Source of the DNA: Pseudomonas allokribbensis
GTDB taxonomy: Bacteria; Pseudomonadota; Gammaproteobacteria; Pseudomonadales; Pseudomonadaceae
Direction: 5' to 3'
DNA: 64,000 nt
NCBI RefSeq assembly: GCF_014863605.1
Contig: NZ_CP062252.1
Coordinates: forward strand, 3,605,001-3,669,000
The position numbers and the translations under genes are program-made. Position 1 is the first letter of the stretch. Each line of letters starts with the position of its first letter. Shown piece after piece: positions 35,498 to 46,331 of the stretch. The notes under the pieces were generated by a model. It ran no database searches and was not told the DNA's origin. It worked only from the letters and a program-made list of their open reading frames with translations.

Positions 35498-36558
35498 TGT
35501 GGGCTTACATACTGCGGCGCCTGCTGCTGATCATCCCGACCCTGGTGATCATTCTGCTGGTCAATTTCGTGATCATCCAGGCCGCCCCGGGCGGTCCGGT
35601 GGAACAGGCCATCGCTCATTTGCAAGGCATCGGTGGCGCCAATGTCGGCGGTGGTGCAAGCGAAACCATGAGCAGCACCTCCCGCGCCAGCCGGGGCCTT
35701 GATCCGCAGCTGATCAAGGACATCGAAAAACAGTACGGCTTCGACAAACCGGCCCATGAACGCCTGTGGCTGATGCTCAAGAACTATGCGCAGCTGGATT
35801 TCGGCAAGAGCTTCTTCCGTGGCGCCACGGTTACCGACCTGATCCTGCAGAAAATGCCGGTGACCATTTCCCTCGGGTTGTGGGCGACGCTGATCACCTA
35901 TCTGGTATCGATCCCGCTGGGCATTCGCAAAGCCGTGCACCACGGCAGTCATTTCGATATCTGGAGCAGTACGGCGATCATCATCGGTTACGCGATGCCG
36001 GCGTTTCTATTCGCGATGTTTCTGATCGTTGTGTTTGCCGGCGGTACGTCGCTGAACTGGTTTCCGGTGCGCGGGCTTGTTTCGGACAACTTTGAGTCGC
36101 TGTCGACGCTGGGCAAGGTTGCCGACTACTTCTGGCACCTTGTTCTGCCGGTCACTGCACTGGTGATTGGTGGCTTCGCGACCCTGACCATCCTCACCAA
36201 GAACTCGTTCCTCAATGAAATCACCCGTCAGTACGTGGTCACCGCTCGCGCCAAAGGCCTGAGCGAACGCCGGGTGCTGTATGGCCATGTGTTTCGCAAC
36301 GCGATGTTGCTGGTGGTGTCGGGCATTCCCCAAGCCTTCATCAGCGTGTTCTTCGCTGGTTCGTTGCTGATCGAGGTGATCTTCTCCCTCGACGGCCTCG
36401 GGCGCATGAGCTACGAAGCGGCCGTGTCCCGCGACTATCCAGTGGTGTTTGGGTCGCTGTTCATCTTCACCCTGTTCGGCCTCCTGATAAAACTGATCGG
36501 CGACCTGTGCTACACGCTGGTCGATCCGCGCATCGACTTCGCCGCGAGGAATGCCTGA
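35497..36558 (+). CDS. yejB: YejB-type ABC transporter permease
   Basis: 353 aa. ATG 35497 overlaps the yejA stop (TGATG), implying coupling; the open frame further upstream belongs to the yejA region. First span [22 protein letters not shown], then a long periplasmic loop, and the permease core with [27 protein letters not shown] (EAA-type coupling loop). Oligopeptide permease DppB-like family, pairs with YejE in the inner membrane. Confidence 0.92.
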   Translation: MWAYILRRLLLIIPTLVIILLVNFVIIQAAPGGPVEQAIAHLQGIGGANVGGGASETMSSTSRASRGLDPQLIKDIEKQYGFDKPAHERLWLMLKNYAQLDFGKSFFRGATVTDLILQKMPVTISLGLWATLITYLVSIPLGIRKAVHHGSHFDIWSSTAIIIGYAMPAFLFAMFLIVVFAGGTSLNWFPVRGLVSDNFESLSTLGKVADYFWHLVLPVTALVIGGFATLTILTKNSFLNEITRQYVVTARAKGLSERRVLYGHVFRNAMLLVVSGIPQAFISVFFAGSLLIEVIFSLDGLGRMSYEAAVSRDYPVVFGSLFIFTLFGLLIKLIGDLCYTLVDPRIDFAARNA

Positions 36559-37580
36559 TGTTCAAGCTCTCGCCTCTGGGCCGTCGCCGTTTCGAACGCT
36601 TCAAGAAAAACCGTCGGGGCTGGTGGTCGCTGTGGTTGTTCATTGGTCTGTTCGTGATCAGCCTCGGTGGCGAACTGATCGCCAACGACAAACCGCTGGT
36701 CGTCAGCTATCAGGGCCAGTGGTACTTCCCGGTGTTCAAGCGCCACACCGAACAGGAATTTGGCGGCCAGTTGCCGTTCCAGGCCGATTACCGCAGCGAC
36801 TACGTCCAGAACCTGATTCGCAAGGACGGTGGCTGGTTGCTGTTTCCGCCGATCCCGTTCAGTGATGACACACCGAACTACGACCTCAACAAACCGGCGC
36901 CGAGCCCACCGACTTCGGTCAACTGGCTGGGCACCGACGATCAGGCGCGGGACGTGCTGGCACGGGTGATTTTCGGCGCGCGGGTGTCGATCCTGTTCGC
37001 GCTGATGCTGACCTTCGTCAGCGCCCTGATCGGCATCGCGGCCGGCGCCCTGCAAGGCTATTACGGCGGCTGGATCGACTTGCTCGGTCAGCGCCTGCTC
37101 GAAGTCTGGTCGGGGCTGCCGGTGCTGTACCTGCTGATCATTCTGTCGGGGTTTGTCGAGCCGAACTTCTGGTGGCTGCTGGGGATCATGGCACTGTTTT
37201 CATGGCTGGCGCTGGTGGATGTGGTGCGGGCCGAATTCCTGCGCGGGCGCAACCTCGAATACGTCAAGGCTGCGCGGGCGCTGGGCCTGACCGACCGCAA
37301 GGTGATCTTCCGGCACATCCTGCCCAATGCGATGAATGCCACGTTGAGCTACCTGCCGTTCATTCTGACCGGGGCGATTTCCACCCTGACCGCGCTGGAT
37401 TTCCTGGGTTTCGGCATGCCCGCCGGCAGTGCGTCGCTGGGCGAGTTGATCGGCCAGGGCAAACAGAACCTGCAAGCACCGTGGCTGGGATTGACGGCGT
37501 TTTTCACCCTCGCGTTGATTCTGTCCTTGTTGGTATTCATCGGCGAAGCGTTGCGCGATGCCTTTGACCCGCGCTCATGA
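36558..37580 (+). CDS. yejE: YejE-type ABC transporter permease
   Basis: 340 aa. ATG 36558 overlaps the yejB stop (TGATG). N-terminus [25 protein letters not shown] is the cytoplasmic OppC_N segment, followed by a first span, a periplasmic stretch with SVNWLGTDDQARDVLARVI, and permease spans with the coupling loop EYVKAARALGLTDRKVIFRHILP. DppC-like second permease of the yej importer. Confidence 0.92.
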   Translation: MFKLSPLGRRRFERFKKNRRGWWSLWLFIGLFVISLGGELIANDKPLVVSYQGQWYFPVFKRHTEQEFGGQLPFQADYRSDYVQNLIRKDGGWLLFPPIPFSDDTPNYDLNKPAPSPPTSVNWLGTDDQARDVLARVIFGARVSILFALMLTFVSALIGIAAGALQGYYGGWIDLLGQRLLEVWSGLPVLYLLIILSGFVEPNFWWLLGIMALFSWLALVDVVRAEFLRGRNLEYVKAARALGLTDRKVIFRHILPNAMNATLSYLPFILTGAISTLTALDFLGFGMPAGSASLGELIGQGKQNLQAPWLGLTAFFTLALILSLLVFIGEALRDAFDPRS

Positions 37581-37593
37581 ACGGATCCTTGAA

Positions 37594-39168
37594 ATGACTG
37601 ACAACCTGATCGAAATCCGTGACCTCAGCGTCGCCTTCAATGGCCAGACCGTGGTGCGCAATCTGTGCCTGGATATCCGCCCCGGCGAGTGTCTGGCACT
37701 GGTCGGCGAGTCGGGGTCGGGCAAATCGGTGACAGCCCACTCGATCCTGCAACTGCTCCCGGACAGCGAAGCCCAGACCACCGGCAGCATTCGCTATCGC
37801 GGCCAGGAGCTGGTGGGAGCTGATCCCAAGACCTTGCGCGACTTGCGGGGCAACCGCATCGCGATGATCTTCCAGGAGCCGATGACCTCGCTCAACCCGC
37901 TGCACACCATCGAAAAGCAGATTGGCGAAACCCTGCTGCTGCACCGTGGCCTGGGCGGCAAAGAGGCGCAGAAACGTATTCTCGAACTGCTCGAACTGGT
38001 CGGCATCCAGAAACCGAAAGAACGGTTGAAGGCTTACCCCCACCAATTGTCCGGCGGCCAGCGACAACGCGTCATGATCGCCATGGCTCTGGCCTGCGAA
38101 CCGGAACTGTTGATCGCCGACGAGCCGACCACGGCCCTCGACGTCACCGTGCAGCGCAAGATCCTGGTGCTGCTCAAATCCCTGCAGCAACGGCTTGGCA
38201 TGTCGCTGCTGCTGATCAGCCATGACCTCAATCTGGTGCGCAGCATCGCTCAACGGGTGTGCGTGATGAAGGCCGGGGAAATCGTCGAGCAGGCACCGTG
38301 CGAAACCCTGTTCACAGAGCCGAAACACCCTTACAGCTGCGTGTTGCTCAACGCCGAACCCGAGGGAGAAGCGCTTCCCCGGGACGAACGGGAAAACGTG
38401 CTGGAAGTCGATGACCTGCGGGTTGATTTCACGGTGGGCGGCGGGCTGTTCCAGCGCAAGCAATACCTGCGTGCCGTTGACGGTATCAGTCTGAACATCC
38501 AGCGTGGCAAAACGTTGGGCATCGTCGGTGAATCCGGCTCGGGCAAGTCAACGCTGGGTCAGGCAATCCTGCGCTTACTCGATTCCGAAGGCAGCATCCG
38601 CTTTCAGGGCCAGTCCCTCGATGACCTGAACCAGAAGCAAATGCGCCCATGGCGCCGGCAGATGCAGGTGGTGTTTCAGGACCCGTTCGGCAGCCTCAGC
38701 CCACGCATGTCGGTGGCACAGATCATCAGCGAAGGGCTGGAGGTACACTGCCAGTCCACCGCCGATGAGTGCGACGCCCAGGTGATTCGGGTGCTCAAGG
38801 AAGTCGGCCTCGACCCCGACAGCCGTCATCGCTACCCCCACGAATTTTCCGGTGGCCAGCGTCAGCGTATCGCCATTGCCCGGGCACTGGTGCTCAAACC
38901 GGCGCTGATCCTGCTCGACGAACCGACCTCCGCACTGGATCGCACCGTGCAGAAACAGGTGGTCGCCCTGCTCCGCCAGCTTCAGGAAAAACATGGCCTG
39001 ACGTACCTGTTCATCAGCCACGATCTGGCAGTGGTACGCGCCCTCGCTCACGACATGATCGTGATCAAGGATGGCAAAGTGGTCGAACGCGGCGCCAGTC
39101 ACGACGTGTTCGACTCGCCGCAGCATCCCTATACCAAAGAGCTGTTGGCGGCGGCGCATCCGGGATAG
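37594..39168 (+). CDS. yejF: YejF-type fused ABC transporter ATPase
   Basis: 524 aa from the ATG at 37594, 13 bp after yejE; a more upstream start overlaps yejE and is less likely. Two ATPase domains in one chain. First: Walker [11 protein letters not shown], signature LSGGQRQRV, Walker [13 protein letters not shown]. Second: [33 protein letters not shown]. Each is followed by the oligopeptide-permease C-terminal tail ([28 protein letters not shown]). Powers the YejABE importer. Confidence 0.94.
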   Translation: MTDNLIEIRDLSVAFNGQTVVRNLCLDIRPGECLALVGESGSGKSVTAHSILQLLPDSEAQTTGSIRYRGQELVGADPKTLRDLRGNRIAMIFQEPMTSLNPLHTIEKQIGETLLLHRGLGGKEAQKRILELLELVGIQKPKERLKAYPHQLSGGQRQRVMIAMALACEPELLIADEPTTALDVTVQRKILVLLKSLQQRLGMSLLLISHDLNLVRSIAQRVCVMKAGEIVEQAPCETLFTEPKHPYSCVLLNAEPEGEALPRDERENVLEVDDLRVDFTVGGGLFQRKQYLRAVDGISLNIQRGKTLGIVGESGSGKSTLGQAILRLLDSEGSIRFQGQSLDDLNQKQMRPWRRQMQVVFQDPFGSLSPRMSVAQIISEGLEVHCQSTADECDAQVIRVLKEVGLDPDSRHRYPHEFSGGQRQRIAIARALVLKPALILLDEPTSALDRTVQKQVVALLRQLQEKHGLTYLFISHDLAVVRALAHDMIVIKDGKVVERGASHDVFDSPQHPYTKELLAAAHPG

Positions 39169-39208
39169 GCATAATCGCGCCACCTGACTTCCGCCAATGG
39201 ACGCCGCC

Positions 39209-40624
39209 ATGAACACCACCGAAAGCCTCAAGGATTACCAACGGGTCCGCACGCTGGCGATCCGTTCGTTGTTCGAGATCATCGAGCAATCGAGCGAAGG
39301 CACGGTGATTGTCGACCGCGATGCGAACATCGTCTGGATGAACGAGCGCTATGCCCGACGCTTCGGGCTGGACTCTGCGGCCGGGGCCATCGGCAAGCCC
39401 TGTGAAAGCGTGATTCCTGGCAGTCTGCTGCGTGAAGTGGTGCGCACCGGGCGACCGATTCTGCTGGACATGCAGGACACGCCGAAAGAACCGCTGGTGG
39501 TGATGCGCCTGCCGATCCATGACGATGCTGGATCGGTGATCGGCGCCATCGGCTTCGCCCTGTTCGATGAACTGCGCAGCCTGTCGCCGATGCTCAAGCG
39601 CTACCTGAGCATGCAGGAAGAGCTGGCCTCAACCCGTTCGTTGCTGCGCGCCCGCCAGACCAAATACAACTTCGCCCACTTCATCGGCACCAGCGCCGCG
39701 AGCCTGGAGGTAAAACGCCGTGCCCGTCGCAGCGCCAGTGCCGAGTCACCGGTTCTGCTGCTGGGTGAGACCGGCAGCGGCAAGGAGTTGCTGGCCCAGG
39801 CGATCCACGGCGCTTCGCCCCGGGCGCACAAGGCCTTCGTCAGCATCAACAGTGCGGCAATTCCTGAAGCGCTGCTCGAGGCCGAGTTCTTCGGCACCGC
39901 GCCCGGCGCCTTCACCGGAGCCGACCGCAAGGGCCGCACCGGCAAATTGCAGATTGCTCAGGGCGGGACGCTGTTTCTCGACGAAATCGGCGACATGCCG
40001 CTGCCACTGCAAAGCAAGTTGTTGCGGGTGCTTCAAGAAAAAGAATTCGAACCCGTAGGTTCCAACGACGTGATCCAGAGCGATGTGCGGGTGATTGCCG
40101 CGACCTCGACGGATCTGGAGGCGGCGATCAAGCGCGGCGAGTTCCGCGCCGACTTGTACTACCGGCTCAATGTGCTGCCGATTCAGGTGCCGCCACTGCG
40201 TGAACGGCTGGACGATTTGCCAGCCCTAAGTGAAGCGATTCTTGAAGAGCTGCGCAGCCAGCATGAACTCAATCGCGAAGCCCTGGAGCTGCTGGGGCAG
40301 CACGCCTGGCCGGGGAACATTCGCGAGTTGCGCAATGTGCTGGAACGAGCGGCGTTGCTCAGTGATGACTTGATGCTGACGGCGAGCGACATTCGCGCGG
40401 CGATTGGTACGTTTACACCGGTCGAGCGAGCATCGACGTCAGTGTCAGAGCCAACAGGCAACGAGACCTTCAGCCAGGCTCGGGAGCGTTTTGACCGGCA
40501 GTTGATTCAATCGACCCTCGCGCAATGCGGAGGCAAGGTGATTGAAGCGGCTGAGCGATTGGGGCTTGGGCGTTCGACGCTGTACAAGAAGATGATTGCG
40601 CTGGGGATTGCAGAGTCTCAATAA
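39209..40624 (+). CDS. hbcR: Sigma-54 activator of 3-hydroxybutyrate catabolism (HbcR-type)
   Basis: 471 aa from ATG 39209; ATG 39197 (four codons longer) is equally open and neither has a good ribosome site. PAS sensor (about 25-130, SSEGTVIVDRDANIVWMNERYARRF), AAA+ domain with Walker A GETGSGKE, the sigma-54 contact motif GAFTGA, Walker B TLFLDEIGD and Arg-rich DLYYRLNVLPIQVPPLRER, then a Fis-type helix-turn-helix (GKVIEAAERLGLGRSTLYKKM). Its position before permease-bdhA-acetoacetyl-CoA synthetase matches P. aeruginosa hbcR (PA2005 region, from memory). Likely target: the -24/-12 promoter at 40826. Confidence 0.85.
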   Translation: MNTTESLKDYQRVRTLAIRSLFEIIEQSSEGTVIVDRDANIVWMNERYARRFGLDSAAGAIGKPCESVIPGSLLREVVRTGRPILLDMQDTPKEPLVVMRLPIHDDAGSVIGAIGFALFDELRSLSPMLKRYLSMQEELASTRSLLRARQTKYNFAHFIGTSAASLEVKRRARRSASAESPVLLLGETGSGKELLAQAIHGASPRAHKAFVSINSAAIPEALLEAEFFGTAPGAFTGADRKGRTGKLQIAQGGTLFLDEIGDMPLPLQSKLLRVLQEKEFEPVGSNDVIQSDVRVIAATSTDLEAAIKRGEFRADLYYRLNVLPIQVPPLRERLDDLPALSEAILEELRSQHELNREALELLGQHAWPGNIRELRNVLERAALLSDDLMLTASDIRAAIGTFTPVERASTSVSEPTGNETFSQARERFDRQLIQSTLAQCGGKVIEAAERLGLGRSTLYKKMIALGIAESQ

Positions 40625-40662
40625 AGAGACACAAATCTCCATAAAGGGACAATATCGAAAAC

Positions 40663-40725
40663 TTCGCGAGCAGGCCCACTCCCACAGGGAAAATGTCCAA
40701 CTGTAAGAGAGGACTTGCCCGCGAA
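40663..40725. repeat. Inverted pair of degenerate Pseudomonas REP units
   Basis: TTCGCGAGCAGG with CCCACTCCCAC at 40663-40685, and a facing unit ending GGACTTGCCCGCGAA at 40711-40725. They resemble the common Pseudomonas REP (GTGGGAG...GCTTGC.CGCGAA) in opposite orientations. Sits between hbcR and its target promoter. Confidence 0.7.
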
Positions 40726-40746
40726 ATCGTCCGCCCAGACATAAAA

Positions 40747-40762
40747 GTCTCAAAACAGAGAC
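40747..40762. promoter_or_regulatory. Candidate upstream activator site for HbcR
   Basis: Inverted repeat GTCTC-N6-GAGAC in A-rich sequence, 64 bp before the -24 element. A related GAGA-N6-TCTC element lies at 40626-40639. Position and symmetry fit an enhancer for the sigma-54 activator; binding is inferred. Confidence 0.45.
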
Positions 40763-40825
40763 AAAACCTTCAAAATCGATAACCGAAATCAAATTAAATC
40801 CATATATTTCAACAGCTTAACCATC

Positions 40826-40841
40826 TGGCACAGTTCTCGCT
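40826..40841 (+). promoter_or_regulatory. Sigma-54 (-24/-12) promoter
   Basis: TGGCAC at -24 and TCGC at -12 with GG-N10-GC spacing exactly met; one mismatch from TTGC in the -12 box. Lies 57 bp before the permease start, downstream of hbcR. Confidence 0.72.
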
Positions 40842-40897
40842 AAAGCCCCTTCCCACACCCGTTTCACCCACAAAAATAACAATCGAAGGAGCACACC

Positions 40898-42289
40898 ATG
40901 AGTGTGATCATCGCCTTGGCAGCCCTCGCGCTGCTGATGCTCGCGGCCTACCGTGGCTACAGCGTTATCCTTTTTGCCCCGATCGCCGCCCTCGGCGCCG
41001 TCCTGCTCACCGACCCGTCCGCCGTCGCCCCTGCCTTCACCGGGGTGTTCATGGAGAAAATGGTCGGCTTCATCAAACTCTACTTTCCCGTATTCCTGCT
41101 CGGCGCCGTGTTCGGCAAGCTGATCGAGCTCTCGGGTTTCTCCCGTTCGATTGTCGCGGCAGCCATTCGCTTGCTCGGCACCCGCCAGGCGATGCTCGTA
41201 ATCGTGCTGGTCTGCGCCCTGCTCACCTACGGCGGCGTTTCGCTGTTCGTGGTGGTGTTTGCGGTCTATCCGTTCGCAGCGGAAATGTTCCGCCAGAGCA
41301 ACATCCCCAAGCGCCTGATCCCGGCGACCATCGCCCTCGGCGCGTTCTCGTTCACCATGGACGCCCTGCCCGGCACACCACAGATCCAGAACATCATTCC
41401 CAGCACCTTCTTCAACACCACCGCGTGGGCGGCGCCCTGGTTGGGCCTGATCGGCACGATTTTCGTGTTCTGCGCCGGCATGCTGTTCTTGCAGCGTCAA
41501 CGCAACAAGGCTCAGCGCGCCGGCGAAGGCTATGGCACCGAACTGCGCAATGAACCGGAAACTGCCGAAGATCTGAAGCTGCCGAACCCGTGGCTGGCGC
41601 TGTCGCCACTGCTCGCGGTGGGCATCATGAACCTGCTGTTCACCCAGTGGATTCCGCAGTGGTACGGCAAGACCCACAGCCTCGCGCTGCCGGGCATGGC
41701 CGCGCCGGTGACCACCGAAATCGCCAAACTCACGGCGATCTGGGCGGTGCAGGCAGCCTTGCTGGTGGGCATCCTGATGGTGCTGGCGTTCGGTTTTCAG
41801 GCGATTCGCAGCAAGCTTGCCGAAGGCAGCAAAAGCGCGGTCAGCGGTGCACTGCTGGCGGCAATGAACACCGCATCGGAATACGGTTTCGGTGCGGTCA
41901 TCGCCTCGTTGCCGGGTTTTCTGGTGCTCGCCGACTGGCTCAAGAGCATTCCCAATCCGCTGGTCAACGAAGCGATCACCGTGACCCTGCTGGCCGGTAT
42001 CACTGGCTCTGCCTCGGGCGGCATGAGCATCGCCCTGGCAGCGATGTCCGAACAGTTCATCAGCGCCGCCCACGCCGCCAACATTCCGCTCGAAGTGCTG
42101 CACCGCGTGGCCGCCATGGCCAGCGGTGGCATGGACACCCTGCCGCACAACGGCGCGGTGATCACGTTGCTGGCGGTCACCGGCCTGACCCACCGTGAAG
42201 CCTACAAAGACATTTTCTGTATTACGCTGATCAAGACCCTGGCGGTTTTTGTGGTAATCGGCACTTTCTACGCCACTGGCATTGTGTGA
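40898..42289 (+). CDS. GntP-family permease, probable 3-hydroxybutyrate/acetoacetate importer
   Basis: 463 aa, ATG 40898 with GGAG 8 bases upstream. About 12 hydrophobic spans; GntP/CitMHS-type features include YRGYSVILFAPIAALGAVLL near the start and GITGSASGGMSIALAAM near the end. First gene after the sigma-54 promoter, 7 bp before bdhA, so the substrate is probably 3-hydroxybutyrate or a related short-chain acid. That rests on context, not on specificity residues. Confidence 0.85.
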   Translation: MSVIIALAALALLMLAAYRGYSVILFAPIAALGAVLLTDPSAVAPAFTGVFMEKMVGFIKLYFPVFLLGAVFGKLIELSGFSRSIVAAAIRLLGTRQAMLVIVLVCALLTYGGVSLFVVVFAVYPFAAEMFRQSNIPKRLIPATIALGAFSFTMDALPGTPQIQNIIPSTFFNTTAWAAPWLGLIGTIFVFCAGMLFLQRQRNKAQRAGEGYGTELRNEPETAEDLKLPNPWLALSPLLAVGIMNLLFTQWIPQWYGKTHSLALPGMAAPVTTEIAKLTAIWAVQAALLVGILMVLAFGFQAIRSKLAEGSKSAVSGALLAAMNTASEYGFGAVIASLPGFLVLADWLKSIPNPLVNEAITVTLLAGITGSASGGMSIALAAMSEQFISAAHAANIPLEVLHRVAAMASGGMDTLPHNGAVITLLAVTGLTHREAYKDIFCITLIKTLAVFVVIGTFYATGIV

Positions 42290-42296
42290 GGTATTC

Positions 42297-43070
42297 ATGA
42301 CGACTCTTTCTGGCAAGACCGCACTGGTCACCGGCTCCACCAGCGGCATCGGACTGGGCATTGCGCTGACGTTGGCCAAGGCCGGCGCCAACCTGATCCT
42401 CAACGGCTTTGGCGATGCTTCGAAGGTGATTGCCGAAGTCGAGCAGTTCGGCGGCAAGGTCGGCCATCACCCGGCAGACGTCAGCAGCCCTGAACAGATC
42501 GCCGACATGATCGCCTACGCCGAGCGCGAGTTCGGTGGCGTGGACATTCTGGTCAACAACGCCGGCATCCAGCACGTCGCGGCGGTTGAAGAGTTTCCGG
42601 TGGAGCGTTGGGACTCGATCATCGCCATCAACCTGTCGTCGGTGTTTCACAGCACCCGCCTGAGCCTGCCGGCCATGCGCGACAAGGGCTGGGGACGGAT
42701 CGTCAACATTGCCTCGGTACACGGTCTGGTGGGCTCCACCGGCAAGGCCGCGTATGTAGCGGCCAAACATGGCGTGATCGGCCTGACCAAGGTTGTCGGT
42801 CTGGAAACCGCCGCCAGCAACGTCACCTGCAACGCCATCTGTCCGGGCTGGGTGCTGACACCGCTGGTGCAGAAGCAGATCGACGATCGCGCGGCGAAGG
42901 GTGTCGACCCGCAGCAGGCGCAGCACGATCTGCTCGCCGAGAAACAGCCGTCGCTGGAGTTCGTCACGCCTGCGCATCTGGGTGAACTGGTGCTGTTTTT
43001 GTGCAGCGAGGCCGGCAGTCAGGTGCGTGGTGCGGCGTGGAATATCGATGGCGGGTGGCTCGCGCAGTAA
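42297..43070 (+). CDS. bdhA: 3-hydroxybutyrate dehydrogenase
   Basis: 257 aa from the ATG at 42297 (TGAGG 5-9 bases upstream). Short-chain dehydrogenase oxidising (R)-3-hydroxybutyrate to acetoacetate with NAD. Nucleotide motif TGSTSGIGLGIA, NNAGIQHVAAVEEFP, catalytic triad S (NIASVHG), Y and K (KAAYVAAKHG), and the bdh-type C-terminus PAHLGELVLFLCSEAGSQVRGAAWNIDGG. Second gene of the sigma-54 unit; product feeds the acetoacetyl-CoA synthetase at 43134. Confidence 0.93.
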   Translation: MTTLSGKTALVTGSTSGIGLGIALTLAKAGANLILNGFGDASKVIAEVEQFGGKVGHHPADVSSPEQIADMIAYAEREFGGVDILVNNAGIQHVAAVEEFPVERWDSIIAINLSSVFHSTRLSLPAMRDKGWGRIVNIASVHGLVGSTGKAAYVAAKHGVIGLTKVVGLETAASNVTCNAICPGWVLTPLVQKQIDDRAAKGVDPQQAQHDLLAEKQPSLEFVTPAHLGELVLFLCSEAGSQVRGAAWNIDGGWLAQ

Positions 43071-43084
43071 GCGTTCAACTGATC

Positions 43085-43106
43085 GCTCCCACGTTGCAGT
43101 GGGAGC
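43085..43106. repeat. REP-like hairpin
   Basis: GCTCCCAC / GTGGGAGC around GTTGCA, then TTTC. Common Pseudomonas intergenic repeat type; it lies between bdhA and the acetoacetyl-CoA synthetase gene and may partly attenuate or protect the transcript. Confidence 0.7.
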
Positions 43107-43133
43107 TTTCTGACAAACAATAAGAGGCAAACC

Positions 43134-45089
<1,956 letters not shown>

Positions 45090-45095
45090 CGCCTG

Positions 45096-46205
45096 TCAGT
45101 CCATCAGTCCCCACTCGCCAGTCGATGGTGGTGGGGACGGCATGGTGTCGGCGTGCAGTTTCAGACGCAGGCGCAGGTTGTTCACCGAGTCCGCGTTTTT
45201 CAGGGCCTCGTCTTCATCGATCACCCCTTCCGCCACCAGTGCAAACAACGCACCGTCAAAAGTCTGCATGCCCAGTTCCGCCGATTTTTCCATGATGGTT
45301 TTCAGCTCACCAAAGTCATTGCGCCGGATCAGGTCGGCAATCGTCGGCGTCCCGAGCATCACTTCTGCTGCCGCTCGCCGCTGCCCGTCCCGTGTTCGCA
45401 CCAGACGCTGGGATACAAACACCTTCAGGTGATTGCCCAAGGCATGCAGCAATTGCGCGCGGCGCTCTTCGGGGAAGAAATTGATGATCCGGTCCAGCGC
45501 CTGATTGGCGTTGTTGGCATGCAACGTCGACAACACCAGATGCCCGGTTTCGGCGAATGCGAGCGCATGTTCCATGGTCTCGCGGTCACGGATTTCACCG
45601 ATCAGCACCACGTCCGGTGCCTGACGCAGGGTGTTTTTCAGCGCCGCGTGAAAACTGCGGGTATCGACCCCGACTTCTCGCTGGTTGATGATCGATTTCT
45701 TGTGTCGATGGATGTATTCCACCGGGTCTTCAATGGTGATGATGTGCCCGCTGCTGTGGCGATTGCGATGATCGATCAGCGCTGCCAGCGAGGTGGACTT
45801 GCCCGAGTCGGTGGCGCCGACAAACAGGATAAGCCCCTGCTTGAGCATCACCGTTTCGAGCAGTACCGGCGGCAGCTTCAGGTCTTCGAATCGGGGGATG
45901 TCGAGTTTGACGTTACGGATCACGATCGACACGTCATTGCGCTGTTTAAAGATGTTGACCCGGAAACGACCGATCCCGGTTCGGGAAATCGCCAGGTTCA
46001 TTTCCAGATCCCGGTCGAACTCCCGGCGCTGCTCGGCGTCCATCAGGGAGGCGGCGACAGTCGCCACTTCGCCGGGCTTGAACGGCTGCTCGCTCAACGG
46101 TGTCAGCACGCCATCGAACCGCGCACTGGGTGGCGCCCCCGTGGACAGGAACAGATCTGAACCGTGGCGGCTGGCCAGTTGTTTGAGCAGTGCGTCGATT
46201 TCCAT
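45096..46205 (-). CDS. PilT/PilU-family type IV pilus retraction ATPase, solitary
   Basis: 369 aa from the ATG at 46205 (MEIDALLKQLASRHGSDLFL); the frame extends nine codons upstream without a good start. Secretion ATPase of the PilU type: GVGRFRVN-like IGRFRVNIF, Walker A FVGATDSGKSTSL, GHIITIEDPVEYIH (Asp box), QREVGVDTRSF, GEIRDRETMEHALAFAETGHL, STLHANNANQALDRI (His box). The usual Gly before the GKS segment is Asp (GATDSGKS). Unlike pilT-pilU pairs, no partner adjoins. Probably aids pilus retraction in the cytoplasm at the inner membrane. Confidence 0.85.
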   Translation of the reverse strand: MEIDALLKQLASRHGSDLFLSTGAPPSARFDGVLTPLSEQPFKPGEVATVAASLMDAEQRREFDRDLEMNLAISRTGIGRFRVNIFKQRNDVSIVIRNVKLDIPRFEDLKLPPVLLETVMLKQGLILFVGATDSGKSTSLAALIDHRNRHSSGHIITIEDPVEYIHRHKKSIINQREVGVDTRSFHAALKNTLRQAPDVVLIGEIRDRETMEHALAFAETGHLVLSTLHANNANQALDRIINFFPEERRAQLLHALGNHLKVFVSQRLVRTRDGQRRAAAEVMLGTPTIADLIRRNDFGELKTIMEKSAELGMQTFDGALFALVAEGVIDEDEALKNADSVNNLRLRLKLHADTMPSPPPSTGEWGLMD

Positions 46206-46331
46206 GGCAAAAAGCACCTGCGAAGCTTTCAATGAACTTAAGACCGTGCGTCGTGACGCGACGGGCCTTACAGCGTCTACCGCACTAGGATAGTAGACGC
46301 CGCCTCACCGACCGACGCTCAGGACCCTTTG

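Noticed and set aside
40817..42457. 546-codon open frame on the minus strand
   Set aside because: Antisense shadow of the GntP-type permease; Gly/Arg/His-rich with no domain.
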